A stretch of DNA of 64,000 nucleotides from Bacillota bacterium. Its GTDB lineage: Bacteria; Bacillota; Clostridia; Lachnospirales; Lachnospiraceae. The stretch is taken from contig JAEZFK010000026.1 of the NCBI GenBank assembly GCA_023437715.1, forward strand, positions 1 through 64,000. The letters are read 5' to 3'. Below are positions 1 through 7,578 of the stretch, piece after piece; position 1 is the first letter of the stretch, and each line of letters starts with the position of its first letter. Position numbers and translations under genes: made by a program. The notes under the pieces were generated by a model. That model had not been told where the DNA came from and did not search any database. It saw nothing but the letters and a program-made list of their open reading frames with translations.

Positions 1-29
1 AGGATGAAACTGGCTCCGAAAAATGTTTG

Positions 30-56
30 TAAAGGAAAAACCATACTTTTCCTTTA
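30..56. other. AT-rich inverted repeat at window edge
   Basis: TAAAGGAAAA and TTTTCCTTTA form a perfect 10-base inverted repeat around a 7-base loop. It may be the terminator of a gene left of the window, but no T-tract beyond the arm is clear. The rest of 57-220 shows no gene; it should hold the promoter of the downstream operon, and I cannot pick a convincing one. Confidence 0.35.
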
Positions 57-220
57 TATAGATTTGTAACACATAAACCAACATGTAGACGGATTAAGTA
101 TGGAAATTCGATTTACAATTGAGGGGTGAAAGAAAAATACAAGGTGGAATACCTCTGTGAATTTTAGGAATGGTTAAAAGAAAATATGGTTGAAAAAATA
201 TTATCGGAAAGGGAGATACA

Positions 221-1114
221 ATGAAATATTCATTATTTACAGTCAGCGTTCCGGAAATGACTCCGGAACAGGCCTTGGAGAAAATGAGGGAATACGGATA
301 TGACGGTGTGGACTGGCGGGTGGCGGATCTGCCGGCTGACCCGGAGATCTTAGAGGAGGCACCCTCCTATTGGAGAAACAATTACTGTACCATTGATGCC
401 GCCGCGGTTGAGGAAAAAGCGGAGGAAATCAAGCAGCTTTCTGAAAAGTACGGCATATCCATCAATTGCCTGGCTACTTATTTAAAGTGCACCGACAGTG
501 AGGAAAAAATCCGCCGCTCCCTGGCCGGGGCAAAGCGGATGGGCTGCGGACGAATCCGTGTCAACGCCCCGGGCTATGACAAGAAGCGGACTTACGGCGA
601 ATTGTATGAGGAAGCAAAGGACGGCTTTGAACGGGTGGAAAGGCTTGCCAGGGAGTACGGCGTTAAGGTTGATTTTGAGATGCACATGGGAACCATTGTT
701 CCCTCCGCCAGCGCGGCTTACCGCCTGGCTTCCAATTTCGATCCCCGCTATATCGGCGTCATCTATGACACAGGGAATATTATTTATGAAGGCCTGGAAG
801 ACTATAAGATGGCATTGGAGATTCTTGGACCCTATCTGGATCTGGTGCATGTTAAAAATGCAAGGTGGGAGAAAAAGGAAGTGGACGGAAAGGAAAAGTT
901 CGCTCCGGGCTGGGCTTCTTTAACAGCGGGCTATGCTGATTTTGAGGAATTTTTCAAGGCTTTAAAGGCCGTTGGCTATGACGGATACATAACCTTTGAG
1001 GACTTCTCTTCTGACGAGAGCTCAGAAGAAAAGCTGAGGGGGAATATTTCCTATATTAAGGGCATCATAAATGCCGTAAATGCAATGGATGAAAAGACGG
1101 AGGCAGAAGCATGA
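221..1114 (+). CDS. Sugar phosphate isomerase/epimerase (xylose isomerase-like TIM barrel)
   Basis: This 297-residue protein belongs to the AP endonuclease 2/xylose isomerase-like TIM-barrel superfamily, cytoplasmic enzymes that isomerise or epimerise sugars and sugar derivatives with a divalent metal. The expected metal ligands are visible in order: Glu153 (FEMHMG), Asp183 (YDTGN), His210 (VHVKN) and Glu260 (ITFEDF). The ATG follows an AAGGGAG ribosome site. The stop overlaps the start of the GH2 gene by four bases (ATGA), so the two are translationally coupled and probably process the same glycoside. The substrate cannot be deduced. An inosose dehydratase-like or tagatose/psicose epimerase-like role is possible. 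Confidence 0.8.
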   Translation: MKYSLFTVSVPEMTPEQALEKMREYGYDGVDWRVADLPADPEILEEAPSYWRNNYCTIDAAAVEEKAEEIKQLSEKYGISINCLATYLKCTDSEEKIRRSLAGAKRMGCGRIRVNAPGYDKKRTYGELYEEAKDGFERVERLAREYGVKVDFEMHMGTIVPSASAAYRLASNFDPRYIGVIYDTGNIIYEGLEDYKMALEILGPYLDLVHVKNARWEKKEVDGKEKFAPGWASLTAGYADFEEFFKALKAVGYDGYITFEDFSSDESSEEKLRGNISYIKGIINAVNAMDEKTEAEA

Positions 1115-2796
1115 TAAGGACTTTCCAAACGAACCGGATCAGAAAAACACAGGAATTAAGCGGAAGCCTATGGAACTTTTCACCCTGCGAAGGAGCGTAT
1201 AAGGAAAAGGTATACCAGGCGGCTGTGCCCTGCTGCTGGGAATCCATTCCTGATTTTTCCAGCTACCGGGGAACGGGTCGGTTCTCCAAAACCATAGAAG
1301 GGGAGGGAAACCTCCGGCTGGTATTTAAGGGAGTGAGCCACACGGCTACAGTATGCCTTGACGGAAAGACCGTGGGAGAGCATTACAATGCGTATACGCC
1401 ATTCTCCGTTGTTCTTAAAGGAGTGACAGAAGGAAGCCATCTGCTGGAGGTGTATGCGGATAATTCTTTCAGTGAAAAGAGCGCTCTTCACGTGCCCAAT
1501 GACTATATGAGCTATGGCGGGATCACCAGAGGAGTAGTGCTTGAAAGGCTGGGAGATGCTTTTATTGAAAGCATTCATGCAATTCCAAAGCGGGAAGAAA
1601 CAGGCTGGAGCACAAGGGTTTCGGTGAAGATAAAGAGTTTTTCAGAGAAAGAAAAGGCTTATGGCTTAAGGCTGGAGCTTAACGGGCAGAAGACTATCCT
1701 TGAAAATGTTACGGTGCCCGCCGGCGGAGAAGTGATTGAGGAACTGGAAATCTTCCCAGGAGAGGTGGAAAGCTGGGAGATTGAAAATCCGCGGCTCTAT
1801 GAGATAAGGGCTGTCCTCCTGGAGAATGACCAGGAAATGGACGATCTGATTGACCGGATCGGCTACAGAGACGTAACGGTAAGCGGACAGGATATTCTTC
1901 TCAACGGAAAAAAGCTGAGAATCAAGGGCTTCTGCCGCCATGAGGATCATCCAATGTTCGGCTGCGCCCTCCCGTTTGCCGCCATACAGCAGGATCTGAT
2001 GACTGCAAAGGATCTGGGAGCCAATTCCATCCGGACCTCCCATTATCCCAATGACGAGCTTTTCCTGGATTTGTGCGATGAGCAGGGGATTCTGGTATGG
2101 GAGGAAAACCACGCCAGAGGCCTTAGCCTGGAACAGATGGAGAATCCCTGTTTTGAGGAGCAGGCGGAAAACTGCATCAGGGAAATGATAGACGCCCATA
2201 TCAATCATCCGTCCATCATCATCTGGGGAATCTTAAACGAATGCGCCAGCGAAACGGAATATGGTTATGAGTGCTATAAAAAACAGTATGACTTAATCCA
2301 TGCCATGGATGTCTCAAGGCCCAGGTCCTCTGCAAGCTGCAAGTTCAAAACGGACATCTGCCTGGGACTTCCGGAAATCGTATCCTACAATCTCTATCCT
2401 CAATGGTACCACGATACGCCTGCAGGGGAATATGTGAAGGACATATATAACTGGGTCCAGACCGGAAGCGAGGGAAGGGGGAAGCCTTTCCTTGTGACGG
2501 AAATCGGCGCAGGAGCCATTTACGGCTACCGGACGCCCACACAGTGCAAGTGGTCGGAGGAATACCAGGCCAGGGCATTGGAGGATCAGATCACGGCAGT
2601 GCTGGGACATGAGGAGATAAGCGGAATTTATATCTGGCAGTTCTGCGATATCAGGGTCAGCGAGGAATGGTTTTATAACAGGCCCCGTACCATGAATAAT
2701 AAGGGAATTGTGGATGAATACCGGAGACATAAGCTGTCCTATGAGGTGGTGAAGCGCCTTTTCCATTCCTATGAGAATTACAGGCAGGAAATTTAG
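1111..2796 (+). CDS. Glycoside hydrolase family 2 (beta-glucuronidase/beta-galactosidase type)
   Basis: This 561-residue protein has the GH2 layout: an N-terminal jelly-roll sugar-binding domain (about residues 15-150), an immunoglobulin-like domain (about 150-250) and a TIM-barrel catalytic domain. The family motif IRTSHYP is at about 307-313. The acid/base glutamate is in GILNECASE (Glu377) and the nucleophile in VTEIGAG (Glu464). There is no signal peptide, so it acts on imported glycosides. Length and the short, LacZ-domain-5-free architecture resemble beta-glucuronidase more than LacZ. Its start overlaps the preceding isomerase gene, suggesting hydrolysis followed by rearrangement of the released sugar. 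Exact specificity is open. Confidence 0.85.
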   Translation: MIRTFQTNRIRKTQELSGSLWNFSPCEGAYKEKVYQAAVPCCWESIPDFSSYRGTGRFSKTIEGEGNLRLVFKGVSHTATVCLDGKTVGEHYNAYTPFSVVLKGVTEGSHLLEVYADNSFSEKSALHVPNDYMSYGGITRGVVLERLGDAFIESIHAIPKREETGWSTRVSVKIKSFSEKEKAYGLRLELNGQKTILENVTVPAGGEVIEELEIFPGEVESWEIENPRLYEIRAVLLENDQEMDDLIDRIGYRDVTVSGQDILLNGKKLRIKGFCRHEDHPMFGCALPFAAIQQDLMTAKDLGANSIRTSHYPNDELFLDLCDEQGILVWEENHARGLSLEQMENPCFEEQAENCIREMIDAHINHPSIIIWGILNECASETEYGYECYKKQYDLIHAMDVSRPRSSASCKFKTDICLGLPEIVSYNLYPQWYHDTPAGEYVKDIYNWVQTGSEGRGKPFLVTEIGAGAIYGYRTPTQCKWSEEYQARALEDQITAVLGHEEISGIYIWQFCDIRVSEEWFYNRPRTMNNKGIVDEYRRHKLSYEVVKRLFHSYENYRQEI

Positions 2797-2829
2797 TGGG
2801 TTATTGAGAAATACTTTCAGAAAAAACAG

Positions 2830-2882
2830 TTGCAATTTAAGTTAGTTTATGCTAACATAATATCAGTTAGCACACACTAACT
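2830..2882 (+). promoter_or_regulatory. Sigma-A promoter with two GTTAG-N6-CTAAC operators (sRNA copy 1)
   Basis: TTGCAA (2830-2835), 17 bases, TAACAT (2853-2858). One palindrome GTTAG-N6-CTAAC (2841-2856) overlaps the spacer and -10, and a second (2866-2881, within AGTTAG-N6-CTAACT) begins at the predicted start, about 7 bases after the -10. A bound repressor would block polymerase. The motif resembles DtxR/MntR-family metal-regulator sites; that link is inference. Confidence 0.65.
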
Positions 2883-3006
2883 ACATGTGAATATTCTATA
2901 CATCAGACTAACCCTCTGAAAATGTCTTTCATTGAACCGTGAAAGATCATGACTCCTGAAAAAGGCTGTTCCTTGTTACCGCATGACAAGGAACAGCCCC
3001 TTTTTT
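2865..3006 (+). ncRNA. Putative small regulatory RNA, copy 1
   Basis: A transcript of about 140 nt is predicted from the promoter start to a T6 tract. It has three stem-loops: TCAGA/TCTGA closing a C-rich loop (2903-2919), CTTTCA/TGAAAG (2926-2945), and a 13-bp terminator stem (2964-2976 with 2986-2998) capped by TACCGCATG and followed by TTTTTT. C-rich single-stranded stretches (CTAACCC, ATGACTCCT) could pair with ribosome sites. A second copy at 7366-7502 keeps promoter, loops and spacing while stems covary. A weak alternative is an encoded peptide beginning MTP at the conserved ATG (2949), but no proper ribosome site precedes it. I do not recognise the family. Confidence 0.65.
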
Positions 3007-3104
3007 ATTATTCCACAACTTCGATTCCCCGGTTTTTTGCAGCTTCGCGGACGGCTTCTTCCGGTATCATCAGCATTGCTGTTCTCCTGCACCTGCCGCC
3101 GGAA

Positions 3105-3887
3105 TCAGCGGTGGTCATGATAATGCCTGTGATTTGCCCCTTCATGAGAATGGTAATACTCATCCACCAGGTTGACTCTTTTCAGCAGAGGGATGTCCTC
3201 CAGCAATTCCTCTGTAGGCCGGTCTGCGGCAATGGTATGGGTCTCATCAAAAAGAACGGCTCTTTTTGAAAGCTCCTGCACCAGCTCAAGGTTGTGGGTG
3301 GAGGTGATAAGGGTCTTTCCGGCCTGGTTCAGTTCTTCTAAGAAGCCCACCAGCCACCGTTGGGTTTTGGGGTCCAGGCCGTTCATGGGCTCGTCCAGCA
3401 CAAGCACCTCAGGGTTAAGGGACAGGACGCAGGCAATTGCCACCTTGCGCTTTTCTCCCCCGCTTAAATGGTAGGGAACCCGGTCCTTAAAATCCCGGAT
3501 GCCCAATAAATCCAGGCAGTCCAGCACTCTTTTTTCCACTTCCCCTTCCTCAAAGCCCATCTGCCTCGGGCCGAAGGCAATTTCGTCATAGACATTGGAA
3601 CAGAAAAGCTGGGAATCGGAATTCTGAAATACAAAGCCGATCTTCTGGTGAAGAAGCTTGGCAAATTTGTCATCCTTAAGCTTTTGGCGGGTAATGGCTT
3701 CCTGATCGAGAAGGTAGGTGCCGCTGTCAGGAGAGATAAGGCCGTTTATCAGCTTTAAAAGGGTGGATTTTCCGCTGCCGTTAGGCCCCATCAGGGCCAC
3801 GGCCTCCCCCTTTTTTATTTGAAGATTAATATTGTCCAGGGCTGTTCCGTTTTCATAGGAATAGGAGACGTTTTGCAGTTCAATCAT
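3105..3887 (-). CDS. cbiO: Nickel/cobalt ECF transporter ATPase (CbiO/NikO)
   Basis: This 260-residue ABC ATPase energises the group I ECF importer encoded just upstream on the same strand. It shows Walker A (GPNGSGKST, about residues 34-42), the signature LSGGEKRKVAIA, Walker B (VLVLDEPMNGLD) and an H-loop (STHNLEL). The C-terminal tail is histidine-rich (YYHSHEGANHRHYHDHR), unusual for a generic ATPase and consistent with binding Ni2+ or Co2+ at the cytoplasmic face. It is the last gene of the csoR-cbiM-cbiQ-cbiO run, 28 bases after cbiQ. The choice between nickel and cobalt is not decidable here. Confidence 0.92.
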   Translation of the reverse strand: MIELQNVSYSYENGTALDNINLQIKKGEAVALMGPNGSGKSTLLKLINGLISPDSGTYLLDQEAITRQKLKDDKFAKLLHQKIGFVFQNSDSQLFCSNVYDEIAFGPRQMGFEEGEVEKRVLDCLDLLGIRDFKDRVPYHLSGGEKRKVAIACVLSLNPEVLVLDEPMNGLDPKTQRWLVGFLEELNQAGKTLITSTHNLELVQELSKRAVLFDETHTIAADRPTEELLEDIPLLKRVNLVDEYYHSHEGANHRHYHDHR

Positions 3888-3915
3888 GGGTATCCTCCGG
3901 CTGCATTCTGGCAGC

Positions 3916-4734
3916 TTAAAGCAGTGAAAGGAATAAAAGAACGATTCCTATGTTCAGTATGATATATGCCAAATCGGGGGCAGTGAGCTTAAACCTGCCG
4001 TAAACCCGGTATTCCCCCGTAAAGCCCCTGCATTCCATGGCGTAATACATGTCCTCAGCCATTTCCTTTGATTTGACGAACATGGTTCCTGCAATTCCCG
4101 ACAGGGAGGAGTATTTGTTCCTGTTTTTGCCGACGGACCTTAATTTCAGGGCATAGAGCATGTTTAAGGTGAAATCCCCAAGCATGACGATGTATTTCAT
4201 GGTAATGTCCAGGACCAGAATAAAGATATCCGGAACAAAGAAAACCTTCAGGGCCCCGGTGATATCGCTCCACTTGGAGGTATGGGTGAGTATGGAGACC
4301 GCCGTAATGGAAGCAAATACCTTGACGGTAATCATCACGGCGCTGTAGCTGTATCCCCAAAGAAGGGAAGGCACCATGATGAGAAAGGTAAAGAAAGCCA
4401 TGAGGAAGCTTGGCTTTGTGACTCTTATAATGGTTTTTCCGTCCAGAAGGCTCAGAATCAAAAGCAGATATACATTGGCAGCCAGGACAAAGGAAAAGCT
4501 TTTTGCAAGGGACAGAAGCAGGACGAACAGAAAGGTGAAAGAAACCTTCAGGGTCACATTGACCGAATACCTTGGTTTGTTCCGGAACTCCTGCATTTTT
4601 ATTCTTGAAATGACCTGGAATAAAGACAGGATACTTTTGTTTACAAAAGTATCCTTATCAGCCTGAGGGGTATAATTTTCTTCTTTTAACAGCCATTCCG
4701 GCATATGAAGCTCTTGGTTTTTATGATTTTCCAA
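3916..4734 (-). CDS. cbiQ: ECF transporter transmembrane (T) component CbiQ
   Basis: A 272-residue membrane protein, the scaffold that couples ATP hydrolysis by CbiO to substrate release from CbiM. Several hydrophobic segments occupy about residues 60-190, and the C-terminal half carries the coupling region with an AMECRGFTGEYR segment of the Ala-Arg-Gly type that docks to the ATPase. Its start overlaps the end of cbiM by 14 bases, indicating tight translational coupling. The hydrophilic N-terminus of about 55 residues is longer than in many CbiQ proteins. Confidence 0.9.
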   Translation of the reverse strand: MENHKNQELHMPEWLLKEENYTPQADKDTFVNKSILSLFQVISRIKMQEFRNKPRYSVNVTLKVSFTFLFVLLLSLAKSFSFVLAANVYLLLILSLLDGKTIIRVTKPSFLMAFFTFLIMVPSLLWGYSYSAVMITVKVFASITAVSILTHTSKWSDITGALKVFFVPDIFILVLDITMKYIVMLGDFTLNMLYALKLRSVGKNRNKYSSLSGIAGTMFVKSKEMAEDMYYAMECRGFTGEYRVYGRFKLTAPDLAYIILNIGIVLLFLSLL

Positions 4735-5728
4735 TTTTATTTCCAGCCTTGTCTTTTATTAAAGCGCCTATAATTTTAAAGAAAATAATCAGGATTGCGG
4801 CTCCCGCAACAGCGGACAGTATGTAACCTGTAATCTCCGGCATCCCGTTTACGGCATAGTCCGGCATAACCGCCTCAAAGCGGAAGCCGTCTGCCATTCC
4901 CTTTGGCACATAGCCGAGAATATTGCCTCCGGAGACCACGTCTCCGATTTCTTCCGCCCCCCATTCTCCCCAGGCTGTGCCTGTAGCCAGAAGTCCCAGA
5001 GGGGTGAGGCAGATTAATGCAAGTATGAGGCCGTAAACAGCCTTTGTTTTCTTCCTTGCTCCCTCATATAAGGTGCCGGGAGAGATCTTTTTAATAAAGG
5101 CCGCCACAGCCACGGTAAAGGCCGCTTCCACAATGCCTGCCACCAGAAGGTGGGGAATCGTCATGGCCGGTATGGATACGGACAGGGAATAAGGGCAGTA
5201 TAAAGGCTGCCCCGCCCCGTCATGAAACAGCAGGGGCTGCAGGCCGAACTCGATGGCCGCTAATAAGGCCGCTCCGTTGATGCCCACGTAAGCGCCAAGG
5301 GCCATTCCCACGTATTCTCCGTTTTCCGTTTTCGCCCGGTCCTTGACGAGACGGTATATGTAATATCCAAGAAAGGGGAGAACAAAAGCCATGTTAAAGC
5401 AGTTGGCCCCAAAGGCCAGTATGCCTCCGTCACCGAAGAGAAGAGCCTGAATTAAAAGAGCTACCGTAACGCTGATGCAGGCGGCATAGGGCCCCAGAAG
5501 AATGGCAAGAAGGGTTCCGCCTACTGCATGCCCCGTGGTTCCGCCGGGAAGGGGCACATTAAACATCATGAACAGGAAAGAAAAAGCAGCTCCTATACCA
5601 AGAAGGGGAATCTTTTCTCTGGATATTTCCTCTTTTACCTTTTTCACTGATTTTGTCCATACGGGAACCATGGCCGTGCCCATGACCGCACAGGTGGCCG
5701 GACTTAAATAATTGTCAGGGATATGCAT
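4721..5728 (-). CDS. cbiM: Nickel/cobalt-binding S component CbiM with fused CbiN-like tail
   Basis: This 335-residue membrane protein binds the metal and spans the membrane. The mature N-terminus MHIPDNYLSP is the family hallmark; His2 and the N-terminal amine form part of the square-planar Ni/Co site. Six to seven helices follow. The last 100 residues carry an extracytoplasmic loop and an extra helix (ILSAVAGAAILIIFFKIIG), the layout of NikMN/CbiMN fusions, which explains why no separate cbiN is present. It heads the cbiMQO transport genes and lies behind a G-tract palindrome of the sort CsoR/RcnR proteins bind. Confidence 0.9.
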   Translation of the reverse strand: MHIPDNYLSPATCAVMGTAMVPVWTKSVKKVKEEISREKIPLLGIGAAFSFLFMMFNVPLPGGTTGHAVGGTLLAILLGPYAACISVTVALLIQALLFGDGGILAFGANCFNMAFVLPFLGYYIYRLVKDRAKTENGEYVGMALGAYVGINGAALLAAIEFGLQPLLFHDGAGQPLYCPYSLSVSIPAMTIPHLLVAGIVEAAFTVAVAAFIKKISPGTLYEGARKKTKAVYGLILALICLTPLGLLATGTAWGEWGAEEIGDVVSGGNILGYVPKGMADGFRFEAVMPDYAVNGMPEITGYILSAVAGAAILIIFFKIIGALIKDKAGNKIGKS

Positions 5729-5766
5729 GCTTTTGTCATCCTTTCAGAATTAAGACTTTAGATGTA

Positions 5767-5794
5767 ATTATACCGGAGTTTTTCTCCCTGGCAA
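5767..5794 (-). promoter_or_regulatory. Promoter of cbiMQO
   Basis: Read on the minus strand: TTGCCA (5789-5794), 16 bases, TATAAT (5767-5772), with transcription expected near 5760. The spacer itself is nearly palindromic (GGGAG-aaaaa-CTCC), which could serve as an operator. Confidence 0.6.
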
Positions 5795-5893
5795 GCCTGG
5801 AATGGGGATATAAAATAAAATATGTATTTATTGGAAAATCAGCAGATGTTTGGGGTATTATTTGTCTTAGTTCATGAGCCATAAAAAGAAACA

Positions 5894-5912
5894 TATCCCC
5901 CGGATGGGGATA
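5894..5912. promoter_or_regulatory. G-tract palindrome, candidate CsoR/RcnR operator
   Basis: TATCCCC-cggat-GGGGATA is a perfect 7-base inverted repeat between csoR and cbiM. G/C-tract palindromes are the known targets of CsoR/RcnR/FrmR repressors. A half site, TGGGGATA, recurs at 5813-5820 just upstream of the cbiM promoter. A weak terminator for csoR is an alternative, though no T-tract follows. Confidence 0.5.
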
Positions 5913-5934
5913 GAAGAGGCAATAAAGCCTGTGA

Positions 5935-6282
5935 TTATTTGATGAAGCTGTCGATGGCCTTATTTAAGTTTTCAATGGCTTCGTGGTCGCCGGATTCCAC
6001 GGCTTCCACAATACAATGGTCCAGATGATCCTTTAAAATGACCTTGCCCGTATTGTTTAAAGCGGCAATGACGGCGGAAAGCTGGATCAAGACCTCGCTG
6101 CAGTCCCTTCCGTCCTCTACCATGCGGCGGACGGAATTTAGGTGGCCGCTGGCCCTGGATAGACGGTCCAGAATCGATTTTGTGTTCTGGTGGGAATGGG
6201 TGTGCTCCGGCTGGGAATCATGGCGGTGGGTATATTCTGTGCCATCGGATGAAAGATGGGTGTGGGTTTTTCCTGTTTTCAA
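5935..6282 (-). CDS. CsoR/RcnR-family metal-sensing repressor
   Basis: A 115-residue all-helical repressor of the DUF156 (CsoR/RcnR/FrmR) family, which holds G-tract operators until metal binds. The core from about residue 35 shows the Cys-His-Cys pattern of metal ligands (DCSEVL, then KDHLDHC). The first 33 residues form a histidine-rich extension (HTHLSS, THRHD, EHTHSHQ), atypical for copper CsoR and consistent with nickel or cobalt sensing. It starts at TTG, 10 bases after AGGAGG. Its position just upstream of cbiMQO and the palindrome between them suggest that it controls metal uptake. Confidence 0.85.
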   Translation of the reverse strand: MKTGKTHTHLSSDGTEYTHRHDSQPEHTHSHQNTKSILDRLSRASGHLNSVRRMVEDGRDCSEVLIQLSAVIAALNNTGKVILKDHLDHCIVEAVESGDHEAIENLNKAIDSFIK

Positions 6283-6488
6283 AGCGTCATATCCTCCTGA
6301 AAGTATAGTGGGTGTTTTCTATATTATACAGCATGGGAACAGATATGAGAAGCCTTTTACAGGCAGCCCCGGCCTGTTTCCCGGAATAATTGCAAATTCC
6401 GCCTAGCCGGTCCGGAGCATTTCCTGTATAATGGGAGAAAAACAGCCCGCCGGAGGAATCCGGGGGCAAATAACAGGAGGTATGTTTT

Positions 6489-7289
6489 ATGGCAGGCATG
6501 AATTGCCATTATTATAGCTTTACATTAAAGCAGTCGGTGGATATTAACGTGATCATCCCCACCCCTGAGGGAAACGAGCAGATCACCAGCCAGGAGGTCC
6601 AAAAGTCCTTTCCCTATGAAAAGGGGCTTCCGGTGTTATACCTGCTCCACGGCGCTTACGGGGACTACAGCTCCTGGCTGCGCTATTCAAGCATCGAGCG
6701 CTACGCCCAGAGGCATTGCTGTGCGGTGGTCATGGCCTCCGCGGAAAACAGCTTTTATCAGAATATGCACTGCGGAAAGCAGTACCTCACCTTTTTTACG
6801 GAGGAGCTTCCGGCCTTTATCAGAAGCGTATTCCCTGTGTCCAAAAGGCGGGAGGATACCTTTACGGCAGGCCTTTCCATGGGCGGCTATGGGGCCTGGT
6901 TTCTGGCCCTTTCAAGGCCGGACCTTTATGCAAAAGCCGCCAGTCTGTCAGGAGCGGTTGATATTGCAATGACCTACGAGGCGACCATAAGAGGCATATA
7001 TGACGGGCCCTTTCCCTGGGACGAGATTTTTAAAGACCCCAAACAGATTTCAGGAAGCGATGGGGATTTACTGACCCTTTATGACCGGTGTGCGGCAGCG
7101 GGAAATGTTCCCCAGCTTTACAGCGCCTGCGGAACAGAGGATTTTGTTTATGAAATGAACCGGCAGATGAAAGCCAGGCTGGAAGAAAAAGGCGCGGCCA
7201 TTGTTTATGAGGAGGGAGAAGGAGGCCATACCTGGGATTTCTGGGACCAGTATATCCAGAAAGCCTTAAAATGGATGCTTCCTTTATAA
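6489..7289 (+). CDS. Putative esterase (alpha/beta hydrolase, EstA/esterase D type)
   Basis: A 266-residue alpha/beta hydrolase of the PF00756 esterase group (tributyrin esterase EstA, S-formylglutathione hydrolase, antigen 85). The oxyanion region is YLLHGAYGDYSSW, the nucleophile lies in GLSMGGYGAW, the acid is probably the Asp in CGTEDFVYE, and the histidine is in GGHTWDFWD, so the triad looks complete. There is no signal peptide. In gut Firmicutes such enzymes remove acetyl or feruloyl groups from sugars. GGAGG lies 8 bases before the ATG. No operon partner is evident. Confidence 0.85.
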   Translation: MAGMNCHYYSFTLKQSVDINVIIPTPEGNEQITSQEVQKSFPYEKGLPVLYLLHGAYGDYSSWLRYSSIERYAQRHCCAVVMASAENSFYQNMHCGKQYLTFFTEELPAFIRSVFPVSKRREDTFTAGLSMGGYGAWFLALSRPDLYAKAASLSGAVDIAMTYEATIRGIYDGPFPWDEIFKDPKQISGSDGDLLTLYDRCAAAGNVPQLYSACGTEDFVYEMNRQMKARLEEKGAAIVYEEGEGGHTWDFWDQYIQKALKWMLPL

Positions 7290-7330
7290 ACCTTATGAAT
7301 ATAAATGAGAAATCTTTTCGGCAAGGTATC

Positions 7331-7383
7331 TTGATTTTTGGCCTGCCCTGTGCTAGAATACAAATAGTTAGTTGAAGCTAACT
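7331..7383 (+). promoter_or_regulatory. Sigma-A promoter with GTTAG-N6-CTAAC operator (sRNA copy 2)
   Basis: TTGATT (7331-7336), 17 bases, TAGAAT (7354-7359), then the palindrome AGTTAG-N6-CTAACT (7366-7383) beginning 7 bases after the -10. The geometry matches copy 1 to the base, although spacer sequences differ. Confidence 0.65.
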
Positions 7384-7502
7384 CGTGTGAATATTCTAAC
7401 ATCAGATTAACCCTCTGATAACATCCTTCATTTGACCCGTGAGGGATCATGACTCCTACGAAAAAGCCGTTGCTGTTACCGCATGACAGAAACGGCTTTT
7501 TT
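7366..7502 (+). ncRNA. Putative small regulatory RNA, copy 2
   Basis: About 137 nt, the paralogue of 2865-3006. Hairpin 1 is TCAGA/TCTGA. Hairpin 2 is CCTTCA/TGAGGG, where a T-A pair of copy 1 is C-G here and another is T-G, so pairing is kept while bases change. The terminator has a different stem (AGCCGTT/AACGGCT) but the same TTACCGCATGA loop, ending in T6. It lies 76 bases before topB but terminates ahead of it, so it is better read as an independent RNA than as a topB leader. Confidence 0.65.
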
Positions 7503-7578
7503 GGTGCGCGGGCCGAGGTTGTAATAACCGTTCCAATACGCTATAATTGGGAGAGAATTGCAAAACTGGAGGAATTTC

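Noticed and set aside
482..850. Minus-strand frames inside gene bodies (also across topB, leuA, phnC, larA and others)
   Set aside because: These are shadows of strongly coding plus-strand genes; they lack ribosome sites and family features.
2949..3269. Open frame beginning MTPEKG in sRNA copy 1, with a similar MTPTKK start in copy 2
   Set aside because: The ATG has no usable ribosome site, the frame runs through the terminator stem and then antisense to cbiO, and the changes between copies preserve stems rather than codons. Kept only as a weak alternative.
7366..7502. A riboswitch controlling topB
   Set aside because: The element ends in a strong terminator, its copy elsewhere has no gene behind it on the same strand, and topB has a separate ribosome site; an independent RNA fits both copies better.
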